A stretch of 40,748 bases of DNA from Haplomitrium mnioides (GCA_049999725.1 JBNGIS010020268.1:1-40748), one strand, 5' to 3'; shown: positions 9,256-19,508, counted from the stretch's first letter. Numbers and translations: made by a program. Notes: generated from the letters alone by a model not told the origin.

Positions 9256-9313
9256 CAAATGAAACAAGAACCCAGTAGCGGTTCTTGGTTCAAAGTAGCG
9301 GTTGTTGACTAAG
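9256..9313 (+). repeat. Right terminus of copy A with 14-bp direct repeats
   Basis: AGTAGCGGTTCTTG (9274-9287) is followed 20 bp later by AGTAGCGGTTGTTG (9294-9307). The same terminal block, with changes, ends copy B (near 11482-11510) and copy D (near 35881-35935). These are likely subterminal binding sites for the transposase. The exact last base is uncertain by a few bases. Confidence 0.6.
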
Positions 9314-10066
9314 CACATGATCCTTTTTGACAAGCCTTGACTAGTGGAAGTGATTGGTTGGAAGTCCAACAAAGAGGGGCTAGGTGTTGCTAATGCCAAA
9401 TAAGAGCTCATGCTTAAATCACATTAGACATCAATAGAGCTTGTTGTCATTTTGGAAAACACATTGACACTAGAGCGGCCCTAATTTCTTTATCTAGCAA
9501 AAGAACCGCTAGATGTAAATCGTTTAAGAGGAACATCAAAAATCTATTTTTCTCTAGAGTGTAAGTACTATTCTGAGTTGTGGTTAAATTGTTTCTAGAC
9601 TTAGCTAAGTGGAAGCAATCTCGTTATGAGAATGAAGTGGTTGTGTGCTCTTATTTGAGAAGTAAGACTACTAGGGTGGTGTGAGCTACAAGGCCATTAT
9701 TAAGCAATCTTTGATACTGTTGGAGTCCTCTTGGTGTGAGCATTCTATAAGAAGGAAAGAAAGCACTGCAAGGTAGTGATTGTGCGCAAAAATCTCTCAT
9801 CTAGTATGAGTACCTCATGTGTTTCTAGATGATCTTGGAAGTCCCAAGGTTTGATTTACTCATTCACAACAAAATTAACAACAACATTGGAGTTGTTGCT
9901 ATCTAAAGTGCGGTGGAATACATCTACAGAACACCTATTGCCATCAAACCTCTTGGATGAAAATTAGCCTAATTTGAAGAAATTAAGCTAAAGGTCACCC
10001 AATTACGTCTTCATCACCTATGGTAGAAGGACAAGTGCCCAATATTCTGCTACTCATAGTGCCTTT
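9314..10066. other. Unassigned stretch between convergent copies A and C
   Basis: No gene is supported. Both strands are full of stops and no LTR, palindromic-core array or splice-consistent frame was seen. One AACCGCTAGATG near 9502 echoes the terminal AACCGCTA motif of the family but is isolated. Confidence 0.4.
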
Positions 10067-11480
10067 TCTAGTGGCACTTGTAAGGATTATACACTACAAT
10101 GGACACACAATCACATATCCTATCCTCTTCAAGAGAAATGGTCTTATCTAAATCAATTGCTTGAGAAGCTTTGAGGTCTACAATGACTAGAGAATCTTGG
10201 CGAGACTTTCCAATTCCAGAAATTGCAACCAAATTGCCAAATGCACTAGCAGTTCCAAGAGGAACATGCTCTTTGAGGTATGCATAAACAATATATGATT
10301 TCATTCTATCAGATGGCAAAGAAGCCATTGTCAAAACTCTCAGGGGAATACAGATAGACTACCGTCTATCATATTCAATGGTGATGCAATTTTACATCAA
10401 CTTCAAAGCACATACAAGACCTATGCTGGACATAAAGCAAAGATCTAAGATCCAATCTTGCTCTTTTCACAAATGGTCAACAAAAAGGTTGTAAAAAGCT
10501 TGAGGCATTTGGTACACATTCACATGAGCATCATCTCTTGGATGTTTAAGCTTTATCGAAATAGTTGGGCAGTTGATAACACTCTGCATAATTTGTTGAT
10601 GATATTCGCTTGCATCATCGAACTACAAGGTGAAGAGCTTCATGCTTTTCTTGCACTCCTTGATCCTATAGCCCACAATCCAGTACTCATAGGCATGAGA
10701 AATTTTGGGACCACTCAAATGATAAATATTACTTTTGTCTTTGTAGTAATAAAAACAAACAATTGATATAAATGAAAGAAAGTTCAGGAAAAATAAAATA
10801 GATAAACTAATATATGAAAAACTAAAAATAAAACTTACCAAATGTCATGGTCAATGGCACAAAAAACTTCTGAAAGAGCATCCTTGACTATGTCTAATTG
10901 TTGAGAAAAATGGATAATAGCAAAAGACCAAAAATCCAAAGTTGTAATAGATGCAAAAGAAGAAACCATGTCGAAAAAATCATTCTTGGTGAAGGGTTCA
11001 AAATCGTCATGCTTGCAATCATAACATTTATAACTATAAGGAATATCAGCAAATGCTAAAGTGAAACATTTGGGTTTCATCAATCCCTTCAATTGTCAAG
11101 TATTGGCCTCTCTGTGGACTTGATAAAATGCCACGTTGAGTCCATCATCATAGGAGATTAAGTCCTCATCTTGCTCTTTAGGGCCTCTTTCAATTAGAGG
11201 GGTAGCAACTTCATTTTGTTGCCTTACCTTCCACTCTCTTGCATCTGGCAATGGAGCAGAATAGTAAGAGGGTAAGATACAAGAGTCCAGGCTTGGTCCT
11301 CATTTGCAGAGGCTTCTTTGACCCTCAATTTGCAGTGACCATCAATTTTTTGGCAAGTTGTTGTTTGAACATTTTGTCCCCATATACAGAGCATGGAGAA
11401 ACAAGTTAGAGGAGAAAAACAAACAAAGACCTTGATTAAAATAAGAACAGCGTTACTAGCGTGCTTGGACAATTTCTCAA
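10067..11480 (-). pseudogene. ParB/methyltransferase transposon, copy C (5'-truncated)
   Basis: This copy begins inside what corresponds to intron 2 (CCAAGCACGC near 11465) and keeps exon 3 (about 11382-10839), intron 3 (donor G/GTAAG at 10838) and exon 4 (about 10740-10067). It preserves the best motif IV of all copies, D-I-P-Y-S-Y (10 codons into the ORF region, 11030-11047). It continues DDFEPFTKNDFFDMVSSFA and LDFWSFAIIHFSQQL. Motif I is I-L-D-L-C-F-M-S-S, so the glycines are lost, and the codon after LKLM is TAA (10392-10394). The tail reads VYAYLKEHVPLGTASAFG as in A and D. It faces copy A tail to tail. It is non-functional as it stands. Confidence 0.7.
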
Positions 11481-11646
11481 AACTTTGAACCATGAACTGC
11501 TACTGGGTTCTTGTTTCATTTGGCGTTCATAAAACCCAATTTTTAAATTTTAGCATAAAAAATCATGAGTTTGACGTTAGTAATTTTTCATTTACGAAAA
11601 CAATGATATATATTGCTTTTACAATTTCTTCTTTAAAAAGCATGAG
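11481..11646 (-). mobile_element. Copy B of the methyltransferase transposon, 3' terminal piece
   Basis: On the minus strand this is the last part of copy B, ending TTCATGGTTCAAAGT next to copy C. It aligns with 9150-9300 of copy A (AATCATGAGTTTGACGTTAGTA against AATCATGAATTTGACGCTAGTA). The chromovirus at 11647-17807 separates it from the rest of copy B; ATGAG is duplicated at both sides. Confidence 0.75.
11642..11646. repeat. Target-site duplication ATGAG, left
   Basis: ATGAG directly precedes the LTR at 11647 and is repeated at 17808-17812 directly after the other LTR. Copy A, without the insertion, has one CATGAGCATCACC at the corresponding place on its minus strand, which confirms the insertion point. 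Confidence 0.95.
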
Positions 11647-12188
11647 TGTAACACTATACACCCACATTACACACACAAGTTAGCATAAGAGAAGCGCACA
11701 AGAACTTCAAGAACCCACAAGGTAAGAGATGAGAAACAAGACACTCTCCTTTCTTTATATACTTGAGAGAAAGCACTTTGCTTACATAGGTGGAGGAACT
11801 CCATTGGTTCCTTTTCTATCCTCTTCTAATTAGACCCCTCTTTTCCCTCTCACTCTAATTGGACCACCTTTTACTTTTGTTCTCTTTCTACAACGTGTCC
11901 TTATCCTTAAAACCTTTCATCTCTTTAGTTCTCCTTCTGCCATGTGTCCTTCTCTTTAGAACCTTCTCTTTACTTTAATTCTCTACTTGCCACGTGTCCT
12001 TATCCTCTTCTAAATTAGTCTATCTAGACTCCCTCTTTCACTTTAATTCGTTGACTTTCTCTCCTCGTGCCACGTGTCCAACTCTCTATAATAGCAATTG
12101 CTTTTTGCTACTCTAACTTAGTAATAGCTTTCTAGACATAGTTGACAATATTTTTACCTATAGCTTACTAAAGTTAGTGACTGTTACA
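11647..12188 (-). repeat. 3' LTR of the chromovirus
   Basis: 542 bp with the same ends as its partner. It contains four roughly 70-bp-spaced [C/A]ACGTGTCC or CATGTGTCC motifs; two keep the full CCACGTGTCC. Such CACGTG cores are typical plant G-boxes and here would lie in U3. Confidence 0.95.
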
Positions 12189-12204
12189 ATCCTCCCCCCT
12201 TTTA
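12189..12204 (-). other. Polypurine tract
   Basis: AAAAGGGGGGAGGAT on the minus strand directly precedes the 3' LTR, as required for plus-strand priming. Confidence 0.85.
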
Positions 12205-13519
12205 AGAGGCAACGTTCTCATTGCGAGTAAGAGAGTTCTCAAAAAAGTGAACAAGCAGAGAGGCATTGGCCAAATTCTCCAATGGCTCTCAAGTAGCTTC
12301 ATAAAGAGGGTAGCCTTTCCAATGAACCAAGTACTCCACAATCTCACGATTTCTTTGACGACATGTGCATTTCTTCAAGAGCTGTTCTACCTCAAATTCC
12401 TCATTACCATCAATAAGCTCAAGTGGAGGAGAAGATTCTTAGGTGTAAATGAAGGTAGTAGAGCGAGATACAAAAGCATGTAATAAATAGACATGAAAAA
12501 CTGGATGAATTTTCATGTGAGGAGGTAAAACAAGTTGATAGTCACTTCATCAATACGAGCAAAAATAGCAAATGGTCCAATAAATCGAGCAGATAGCTTA
12601 CGAGAGCGAAGCAAAGGAAAATTAGAAGTAGAGAGCCATATTTGGTCACCTATAGCAAAAGTCACTCCTCAACGATGAGCATCAACATATTGTTTTTGGC
12701 AATTACAAGCAACTTCAAGTTTTTCCTTGGCATGTTGGATGTCGTGGTATAGCTTATGGAAGAAATCATTGGTAGCTAGACTCTAAGAAGTCGATGCAGA
12801 ATGAAGATTAGATAGAGTAGTTGGATGCTCACCATACATCAATGAGAAAAGCATGGCTTATGTAGAGCTATTGATGGAGTTACTGTAAGAGAACTCCACG
12901 AGAGGTAGCAACCGATCCCATTCTTCTTGTTCTTTCAAAGTAAAAGCTTGCAACATATCTTCAATAGTGCGGTTCGCCTACTCAATTTGACCATCTGATT
13001 CAAGGTGATAAGTAGTGGACATAGCCAATTTAGTTTTGAGAAGACCAAATATTGTGTGCCAAAACATGTTGGTAAATTGAGTGTCATGTTCGGAGGTAAT
13101 CACTTTGGAGATACTATGATGAGAGTAGACTACTTCCAAATAAATTTGTGCTAACTCAAGTGCTGTCACTGATTTGGTAGTCAAATGAATATGAATCATT
13201 TTGCTAAGTTTGTCCACAAAAACAACAATAGCATCATAACCTATAGAAGTGTGTGGTAACTCACACACAATATCCATACTCACATGTTCCCATCACCGAT
13301 TCGAGATAGGCAACGGTTGTAATAAACCTCCACATTTAAGATTAGTTGCTTTGTTTTGTTGACAAGCCAAACAACTCCAAACATAGGTCTCCATATCTTG
13401 ATGCATCTTAGGCCAATAATAGACTCATTGAAGATTATCCAAATTTTTCTCAATTCCAACATGTCCACCAATTGCCGAATCATATGTTTTATACAAAACC
13501 TCAGAGCGGAGCTTAACAT
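12203..13519 (-). pseudogene. pol: Chromovirus integrase with C-terminal chromodomain
   Basis: The zinc-binding part is frameshifted (13519-13280). The catalytic core reads S-M-D-I-V-C-E-L-P (first Asp, about 13278), S-E-H-D-T-Q-F-T (second Asp) and D-G-Q-I-E (Glu, 12980), followed by a stop. Near 12380-12300 the frame reads REIVEYLVHWKGYPLYEAT, then a stop where W is expected, then EPLENLANASLLVHFF. This is a chromodomain, which places the element among the chromoviruses; these domains target integration to marked chromatin. Confidence 0.9.
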
Positions 13520-13526
13520 TATTAAG

Positions 13527-15560
13527 AACTCATACCTTGCCTTGGAAGAAAATCAATCCTCTCACGTCTTTCACTAGATTCTTTTGTTGTGTGGCAATGA
13601 TCTCCTCATCTTCTTTTGTTGGAGCCAACATTTCCATCCACCAAGTAGGATGAATTGTGATTTCTGACAAGATATTGAGTTGGGGCATGCGGGTCAATCC
13701 ATCTGCAATTTGTTGTTTTCCTTCCATATAGACCATCTTCATATGGAACTGTTGTCGCCACTCCACCCATCGAATCTACTTTTTTGAGAGCTCTTTTTGA
13801 GTTTCTAAATAGATTAGAGGTTTATGGTCGGTTTCAACAATAAACTATTTATCTCCTAGATAATGCTTCCAATGCTTGGTTGATAGCACAATCGCCAATT
13901 CTTCCCGCTCTGTAGTGTGGTAATATTGCTCAGCATTGTTTAGCTTCCTAGAAAAGAAGGCAATATGATGCCAACCATCCTCCCATTCTTGTTGCAAAAC
14001 TCCGCCAATAGCCTTTCTCGATGCATCCAACAAAATTTTGATTGGTTGTTTAGAATCATACCATTTAAGAATATGAGCATGAAAAAGTGATTTCTTCAAT
14101 GCTTGGAATGCCAACTCTTCTGCAGCTCTCCATGACCATGTGTAATTTTTCTTGAGCAAGTTGGTTAATGGTTCTCTTATTTGTGCAAAACCTTTCACAA
14201 ATCGACAACAAAAACCCGATTAGCCCCAAAAATCCCTTTAGTTGTGTTTGATCACTAAGAGCTTCCCACTTTTGAATTGCCTCTACTTTCTCATCCATAA
14301 CTTGGATTCTTAATGCACTTAGACGGTGACCTAAGTAGTCAACCTCCCTCTTTCTAATTTCACATTTGGACATATTCACATATAGCTTGTGGTTCCGAAG
14401 TAGCTTTAATATCGTACAAAGATGTTGTTGATGTTCTTGAAGACTCTTGTTGTAGATGAGAGTATCATCCAAAAGAACAATAACAAACTTATCCAAATAA
14501 GATAAAAAAATATCATTCATAAGACCCATAAATGTTGCAGGAGCATTGGTTAATCCAAAAGGCATAACAAGATATTCAAAATGCCTGTATCGACTTCGAA
14601 ACGCTTTTTTTTGCACGTCACCTTCCACGATTCGGATTTGATTGTATCTGCTTCTCAAGTCCAACTTTGTAAAGTAGTTTTCTTCTTGAAGTTAATCAAA
14701 TAAATCATCCATCATGGGGAACAGATATTTATTTTTCATCGTTTGTTGATTGAGTGCTCGATAGTTAATACACATCCTCAAACTCCCATCTTTCTTTTTC
14801 ACAAATAGTACTGGTGCACCATAAGGAGAAATGTTTGGTTGACTGAATCATTTTCCAACAATTCCATAATCTGAATTTTGCATTCCTCCAGTTCATGAGG
14901 AGGAAAACAATATGGTGCTTTGCACAGTGGAGTGCTTCTTAGAATGACCTCAATCTTGTGATAAATGCATCGTTTTGGAGGCAAATCCTTGGGCAAATCA
15001 TTGGGAAAAACGTCGTAAAACTCCTTCAAAACACCTTGAAATTCATGTAGAACATTATGATTTGAGTCCTTCTTGTCAATAGTAAGTTTACGTATAAGTC
15101 CTAAAAAACCATATCTTGCTTTTTGATCACATTTTCTCCAATCACATATCAGGGTAGGTGTCTTAAATGAGATTGTACTCGATCTCCCCAAATCTTTCAT
15201 TGAGATGTTGTGAGTGTCTTCTTTCTCCAATCTACTTGCGAATTATATCTTCGTAACCACTTTATTCCAAGAATAACATCATATCTTGCTAATGTTGTGA
15301 TCTTCCACTCCAACTTCTCTTTATAGTTACCCATGTATAAAGCTATACTTTGAGATAGTCATTCAATAGACTCGCTTTGGCCATTTGCCATTTCCACCAC
15401 TTCGTACTCTTCTTTTTCAAGGGGCAACTTCAACTTCAATGCTACCACTCGTGATTAGTAATTTTCTTTTGCTCTAGAGTCCACCAAAACTCTTATTGCA
15501 GATCCTTCCATCCATCCGTCAACCACAATTAACCCTTCATTTTTTTGTTTTTCTATATAG
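13527..15560 (-). pseudogene. pol: Chromovirus protease, reverse transcriptase and RNase H
   Basis: The protease active site reads L-V-D-S-R-A where D-S/T-G is expected, near 15485, with D-V-I-L-G-I-K-W-L downstream. Reverse transcriptase starts near 14830 and includes MPFGLTNAPATFMGLMNDIF and the catalytic box V-L-L-D-D-T-L-I-Y (about 14480). RNase H follows (14198-13845 and 13766-13530): LLDASRKAIGGVLQQ, AFFSRKLNNAEQYYHTTERE and QQIADGLTRMP. Several in-frame stops, for example at 13842 and in the LFD*L box near 14696, make this non-functional. Confidence 0.9.
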
Positions 15561-15699
15561 TAGATGCTTTCCTCACCTTTCTTCTTCATCCCAGCAAAAC
15601 CACGAGGTTTTTTTACTGATGCCTCTCGTTTTCTTGACCTTTTTCATCTCTTTCATTGTTGATATTATGAAGAGGCCGCCGACATACTCGCCCTTGATT

Positions 15700-16548
15700 G
15701 CGCCGTACTGCTCTACAATTTGGTGCAATGTGTCCTACCCGACCATAATTGTAGCATGTTCAAGTTTTTTGTTGATCATCCATCCTCTTTTTATTAGTAT
15801 ATTGTCGTCCCTCTTGTTGGTGATTTGGGCGCTGAAATTCTCTTCTTCTCATATTCCCCAACTCCATAGGCATAGGACTATAGTTTCTTCCAATTTGCAC
15901 AATTTCGAGTGTCCCTTCAATTTGTTGAGAAAACGAAATGGCTTCATTTACGTCTTTTGGATTGGGTATCATAACTTCTCCTCTAATCTTTCCCTTTAAC
16001 CCTTGCAAAAATTTGTCAATGGCATTTGCTGGACTCATATCTTTGATTTGAACTTGCAAGCTTCGAAATTCCTCAATGTATCTTGCAACGTTTCCTTGCT
16101 ACTCCAACTCCCAAAGCTTCATTCTTGCAGCCAATATAGAATCTACCACTTTAAAATTTTGGAGAAAACCTTCTTTTAAACTACTCCACAAAAGTTGTTC
16201 TCCTTGTGTATTTTTATGTTGCTCCCAACCTTGTAGCTATATTGATACATGCTCTGTTAAAAATGATCGTGCAAACAATCCTTTCTCTAAATCCGAAGCA
16301 TTTGGATAATATGACATGTGAACCTCCATTTGATAGACCCATCCTTCTACGATGCCAACTATGCAACTTCCTCCATAGGGCTCTACTTTGCACGACTTGC
16401 TCATTTTCTGAAGAAACGTCTCCCGGCTTCCTTCTCCACTTTCTTGTTTTAGTTGCATTTTCACGATCTCTGCCATCAACATGTTGGTTTGTTGATAGCT
16501 TGCTATAAGAGCTGCTTGAAGCTCTTCCAACTTTCCCATCATCCACAC
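15700..16548 (-). pseudogene. gag: Chromovirus gag
   Basis: The first frame (16548-16237) reads LEELQAALIASYQQTNMLM, then EPYGGSCIVGIVEGWVYQME, a capsid-type W-based block. A second frame (16059-15760) reads FLQGLKGKIRGEVMIPNPKD, then a basic N/R/Q-rich tail. The nucleocapsid knuckle at about 15722-15766 reads C-Y-N-Y-G-R-V-G-H-I-A-P-N-C, so the second Cys of the CX2CX4HX4C motif has become Tyr. Frameshift and stop lie between the two frames. Confidence 0.8.
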
Positions 16549-16552
16549 TCAT

Positions 16553-17227
16553 TCTTTAAGACTGTTAGGGTTAACATCAATATTGTTATGTCATAGTTTA
16601 ACCTTCTAAAACTTATATACAAAAACAAATATGTACACATTCCAATTGTGAAGAATAGGTAAAACAAAAGGTTTAGTGGATGCCAACACCACATTACAAA
16701 ACCTCTCTCCAAACCTATGAACAAGAAAATAACGTTGTGTTTGCTAAGACGTTAGTCTAATAGAAATACGACATTTGGAGTTGAACTCTTTTAGAGGAGC
16801 ATGGTTCAAATCCATTTTTTTCTACCACAAAATATAAATAAAACACTCCCATATAACACCATAGTTTACTAGAGGTAAGATAACATGTTCTCTTGACTCC
16901 ATCACAAAAGCCATGAAGTCATCACCAAAGTTATACACTAGAAATTGACGAAAGAAATGTTTGTCAATATTAAACACACAAATGTTAAAAGGATTTAATA
17001 AAGGAATTCTAGGAGGCAAAAATGTTCCTCTATCCATTGGCTACCATATCATCAAGTCAAACTTCATATCTTCATGTATAAAGGATGGGATATCCACTAT
17101 CCTTTATTTTTGAAAACTTGATAGTTTAACTTTAATGGAGTCAATGCAAAGTGGAGATTCCACTACTTCAAAAGGTCTTTAGTACTTCTCTAAAGAAGGG
17201 TTATCTACATTCTTTAGAGAAGACTAA
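16553..17227 (-). other. Untranslated leader of the chromovirus
   Basis: About 670 bp lie between primer site and gag start. There is no supported ORF; the short frames in it (for example 17037-16822) lack similarity to retroelement proteins. Confidence 0.5.
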
Positions 17228-17239
17228 GCTTTGATACCA
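17228..17239 (-). other. Primer binding site (initiator Met tRNA)
   Basis: TGGTATCAAAGC on the minus strand, one base after the 5' LTR. It differs at one base from the usual plant initiator-Met primer site TGGTATCAGAGC. Confidence 0.85.
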
Positions 17240-17240
17240 T

Positions 17241-17807
17241 TGTAACACTACACACCCACATTACACACACAAGTTAGCATAAGTACAATACATACAAGTT
17301 AGTTTAAGAGAAGCGCACAAGAACTTCAAGAACCCACAAGGTAAGAGATGCCAAACAAGGCACTCTCCCCTCTTTATATACTTGAGAGAAAGCACTTTGC
17401 TTACATAGGTGGAGGAACCCCATTGGTTCTTTTTCTATCCTCTTCTAATTGGACCATTCTTTTCTCTCTCACTCTAATTGGACCACCTTTTACTTTTGTT
17501 CTCCTTCTACCACGTGTCCTTATTCTTAGAACCTTCCATCTCTTTAGTTCTCCTTTTGCCATATGTTTTTATCTTTAGAACCTTCTCTTTACTTTAATTC
17601 TCTGCTTGCCATTTGTTCTTATCCTCTCATAAAGTAGTCTATTTAGACTCACTCTTTCACTTTAATTTGTTGATTTTTTCTCCTCGTGCCACGTGTCCAA
17701 CTCTCTATACTAGCAACTGCTTTTTGCTACTCTAACTTAGTAATAGCTTTCAAGACATAGTCGACATTATTTTTAGCTATGGCTTACTAAAGTTAGTGAC
17801 CGCTACA
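17241..17807 (-). repeat. 5' LTR of the chromovirus
   Basis: 567 bp, starting TGTAGCGGTCACTAAC and ending GTGTTACA on the minus strand. It is longer than its partner because of a 25-bp stretch (about 17281-17305, AGTACAATACATACAAGTTA) that partly duplicates a neighbouring AAGTTAG. It carries ACGTG elements (CCACGTGTCC) and a TATA-like TATATAAAG on the minus strand near 17373-17381. Confidence 0.95.
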
Positions 17808-18862
17808 ATGAGCATGACCAAATAGAATATATACCAAACATACAAGAAATTTGTTGTTAGGTATTTTCAAAACTAACAATGATATCATTGATTTCAAAAA
17901 TTGATCAAAACATTCAAATTTTAACAAAAACATATTCGTTCAAAGTACTTGCTTAGGCACGCAAGTACTTTGAACCATAGTCTTAAAGCTTACGCACATA
18001 GAGATTATTAAAGCTTCTTTCTACTTTAAAAAATATTGAAGCTCAAACACTTGTGGAATGTTGAAGCTCTCACATATAGAAACTTTGAATTAGAACCCTT
18101 AAGTGTAGGCGTAAGAGGGATGTTGAAGCAAAATTATGAAAAGACAGCTAAAGCTAATGCGCGCATGGAAAACTAAAGCCCGTGTGTAGGGAAAACTTAA
18201 AACCTCTGCACGTTTTGTTTAATAAGGTCCATGCATACATGGATAACTAAAGCCCATGCGAGGTTGAACAACTAAAGCCCAAGCGAGCACAAACTGCTGA
18301 GTACTTAGAAGCAGGGATTGTTGAAGCCAATCAAAGAGGGGATTCTAAAAACTTATGATTGAAAAAATCTTGAATAGAAATTGAAAAAAAAAGAAAGGGA
18401 GTTTCCATGCCAGCATAGACTTTTTTGCTAATTTTTATGAAAGCCTATATGTTGTGCTCAAAAATAAATTTTGCTTAACAAATTGAATCGTGAAGAAATT
18501 CTCTACATTATTTGTTGAAGACACTCGCTTCCATCATCAGATTGTAAGTTGAAGAGCTTCATGCTCTGCTTGCCCTCCTTTGTCTAGTAGTCCACAATCC
18601 AATACTTGTGAGCGTGAGCGATTTAAGGACCATCTCAATGATGAATATTATTTTTGTCCCTATAGTGACAAAAACAAACACATGAAACAAAGGAAGAAGT
18701 AAAGGAAAAATAAAGAGATAAACTGTCAGATGAAAAAAATCAAAATACAACTTACCAAATGCCATGATTGATAGCACAACCAACCTTCAATAGAGCATTC
18801 TTGACAATGCCAAATTGTTGCGAATAATGGATAATAACAAAAGACCAAAAGTCATGGCACTC
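17808..18862 (-). mobile_element. Copy B of the methyltransferase transposon, main piece
   Basis: On the minus strand the copy starts abruptly in exon 3 (DFWSFVIIHYSQQFGIV, from 18862), has donor G/GTAAG at 18756 and an exon 4 start near 18660 (HAHKYWIVDY). Exon 4 then breaks off near 18490 and joins directly to sequence equivalent to 8525 of copy A. An internal deletion has therefore removed motif I, VEYDR and the tail. The junction lies in TTCTTCACGATTC, which is also in copy A. The downstream part carries the decayed core array at about 17950-18300. Confidence 0.75.
17950..18300 (-). repeat. Downstream palindromic-core array, copy B
   Basis: Plus-strand units such as AATGCGCGCATGGA and GTCCATGCATACATGGATA are separated by ACTAAAGCC-type spacers. 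The position matches the arrays downstream of the gene in copies A and D. Confidence 0.65.
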
Positions 18863-19037
18863 AACTTAGTTGGTTGCATACCCAACCTTCCTCAAAAGAT
18901 AGTGTGTTCCAAATATACAATCTGGTCTTGAAAGAATTTGCACTTGAGCCTGTAAAACACCACATGTAGATGCCTTTGGTGCTCGTCTACATGTGATGAA
19001 TATGCCATAATATTGTTGATGTAATAGTCAAGCATGA
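18863..19037 (-). pseudogene. Ty3-type reverse transcriptase scrap
   Basis: The minus-strand frame reads M-L-D-Y-Y-I-N-N-I-M-A-Y-S-S, where the RT catalytic box is expected (Y-I-D-D, here N-N). It continues VDEHQRHLHVVF, then L-K-C-K-F-F-Q-D-Q-I-V-Y-L-E-H-T and G-M-Q-P-T-K-L-S-A. This is the classic order around the catalytic box and the SKC.F...YLGH block. It is flanked by copy B and by the LTR of the next element, so it is the remnant of an older host element. Confidence 0.7.
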
Positions 19038-19039
19038 GG

Positions 19040-19405
19040 TTGTGCTATCTATAAGAAAATAGAGAGGAGTGAAGGAAGTAGTAGAGAGTCACTTTTAAGA
19101 TTGAGATAAGATTACTTGCCTTCAAAGCCACTTTTAGTAGAGAGTCATTTTAGGGTTGAATTAGAAGTGACTTATAAGTGAAGAAAGAGGGATGACACCC
19201 TCTTCTCTTGTATAAATAGAAGGGTTTCTTAGCCCCACTCCTCATTCTGGAGTTCCTCTCAAATCACTTGGGTTCTTTGGCTGCTTGGCTTTTGCTTGCA
19301 CTCTTGGTCTTAGCTTGGGCCTTGAGTTGCTTTTGGTTGAAGAACTCTATGAAAGTTCACTATGAGTTCTTAATCATTTGGATTTGGTCCTTGAGTTCTT
19401 TTACA
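19040..19405 (+). repeat. 5' LTR of the decayed Ty3 element
   Basis: The LTR ends CTTTTACA one base before the primer site. TATA box TATAAATAGA is at 19211-19220. The start is uncertain (TG at about 19035-19045) because no partner LTR is in the window and reverse transcriptase sequence of an older element reaches about 19037. Confidence 0.65.
19211..19220 (+). promoter_or_regulatory. TATA box in the LTR
   Basis: TATAAATAGA fits the plant TATA consensus and stands about 195 bp before the LTR end. Confidence 0.6.
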
Positions 19406-19406
19406 T

Positions 19407-19418
19407 TGGTATCAGAGC
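19407..19418 (+). other. Primer binding site (initiator Met tRNA)
   Basis: TGGTATCAGAGC is the canonical plant primer site. It follows the LTR end after one base and is followed by TAGGACTT. Confidence 0.9.
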
Positions 19419-19508
19419 TAGGACTTATTTTTGGTGGTGAGTTGCATGGAGAATCAAGAGGCAGTGGTTCAAGTAATGGAACAATGACTTGAACATCTTT
19501 CACGCATT

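Larger units (their letters stand above)
1880..9313 (+). mobile_element. Methyltransferase-bearing transposon, copy A
   Basis: I delimited this unit by comparison with the other copies. Its right end matches, in reverse, the ends of copy B (11481) and copy D (35881); the shared terminal sequence reads GGTTCAAAGTAGCGGTTGTTG on the plus strand. The left end is uncertain. AT-rich element-like sequence starts near 1880, and a core-like TATGCACGCATA at 2030 belongs to the family, but a gap at 2150-2249 removes part. The unit carries two divergent genes, a leftward transposase-like pseudogene and a rightward ParB/DNA-methyltransferase pseudogene, with TATA boxes about 100 bp apart between them. Palindromic-core arrays lie in two introns, in the leftward ORF and downstream of the rightward gene. 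Confidence 0.65.
11647..17807 (-). mobile_element. Full-length Ty3/gypsy chromovirus (decayed), minus strand
   Basis: A 6,161-bp LTR retrotransposon is inserted into copy B. The 5' LTR is 17241-17807 and the 3' LTR 11647-12188; both have TGT...ACA ends. A primer binding site and polypurine tract lie inside, and a perfect 5-bp duplication flanks the element. Internal order on the minus strand is gag, protease, reverse transcriptase, RNase H, integrase, chromodomain, the order of Ty3/gypsy. The LTRs differ at several percent of sites by eye plus one 25-bp insertion, so insertion is not recent. Stops and frameshifts occur in every domain. Confidence 0.95.

Noticed and set aside
9127-9411. 94-residue minus-strand ORF over the right end of copy A
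   Set aside because: It crosses the element border, and its counterparts in copies B and D are broken. It is terminal-repeat sequence read by chance.
17228-17239. tRNA gene fragment
   Set aside because: TGGTATCAAAGC is a primer binding site next to an LTR; there is no cloverleaf around it.
19014-19030. LTR start at TGTTGATG (19014) or TGTAATAG (19020)
   Set aside because: These bases are part of the opposite-strand reverse transcriptase scrap (L-D-Y-Y-I-N-N), which runs to about 19037. The LTR must start further right unless the two overlap by chance.
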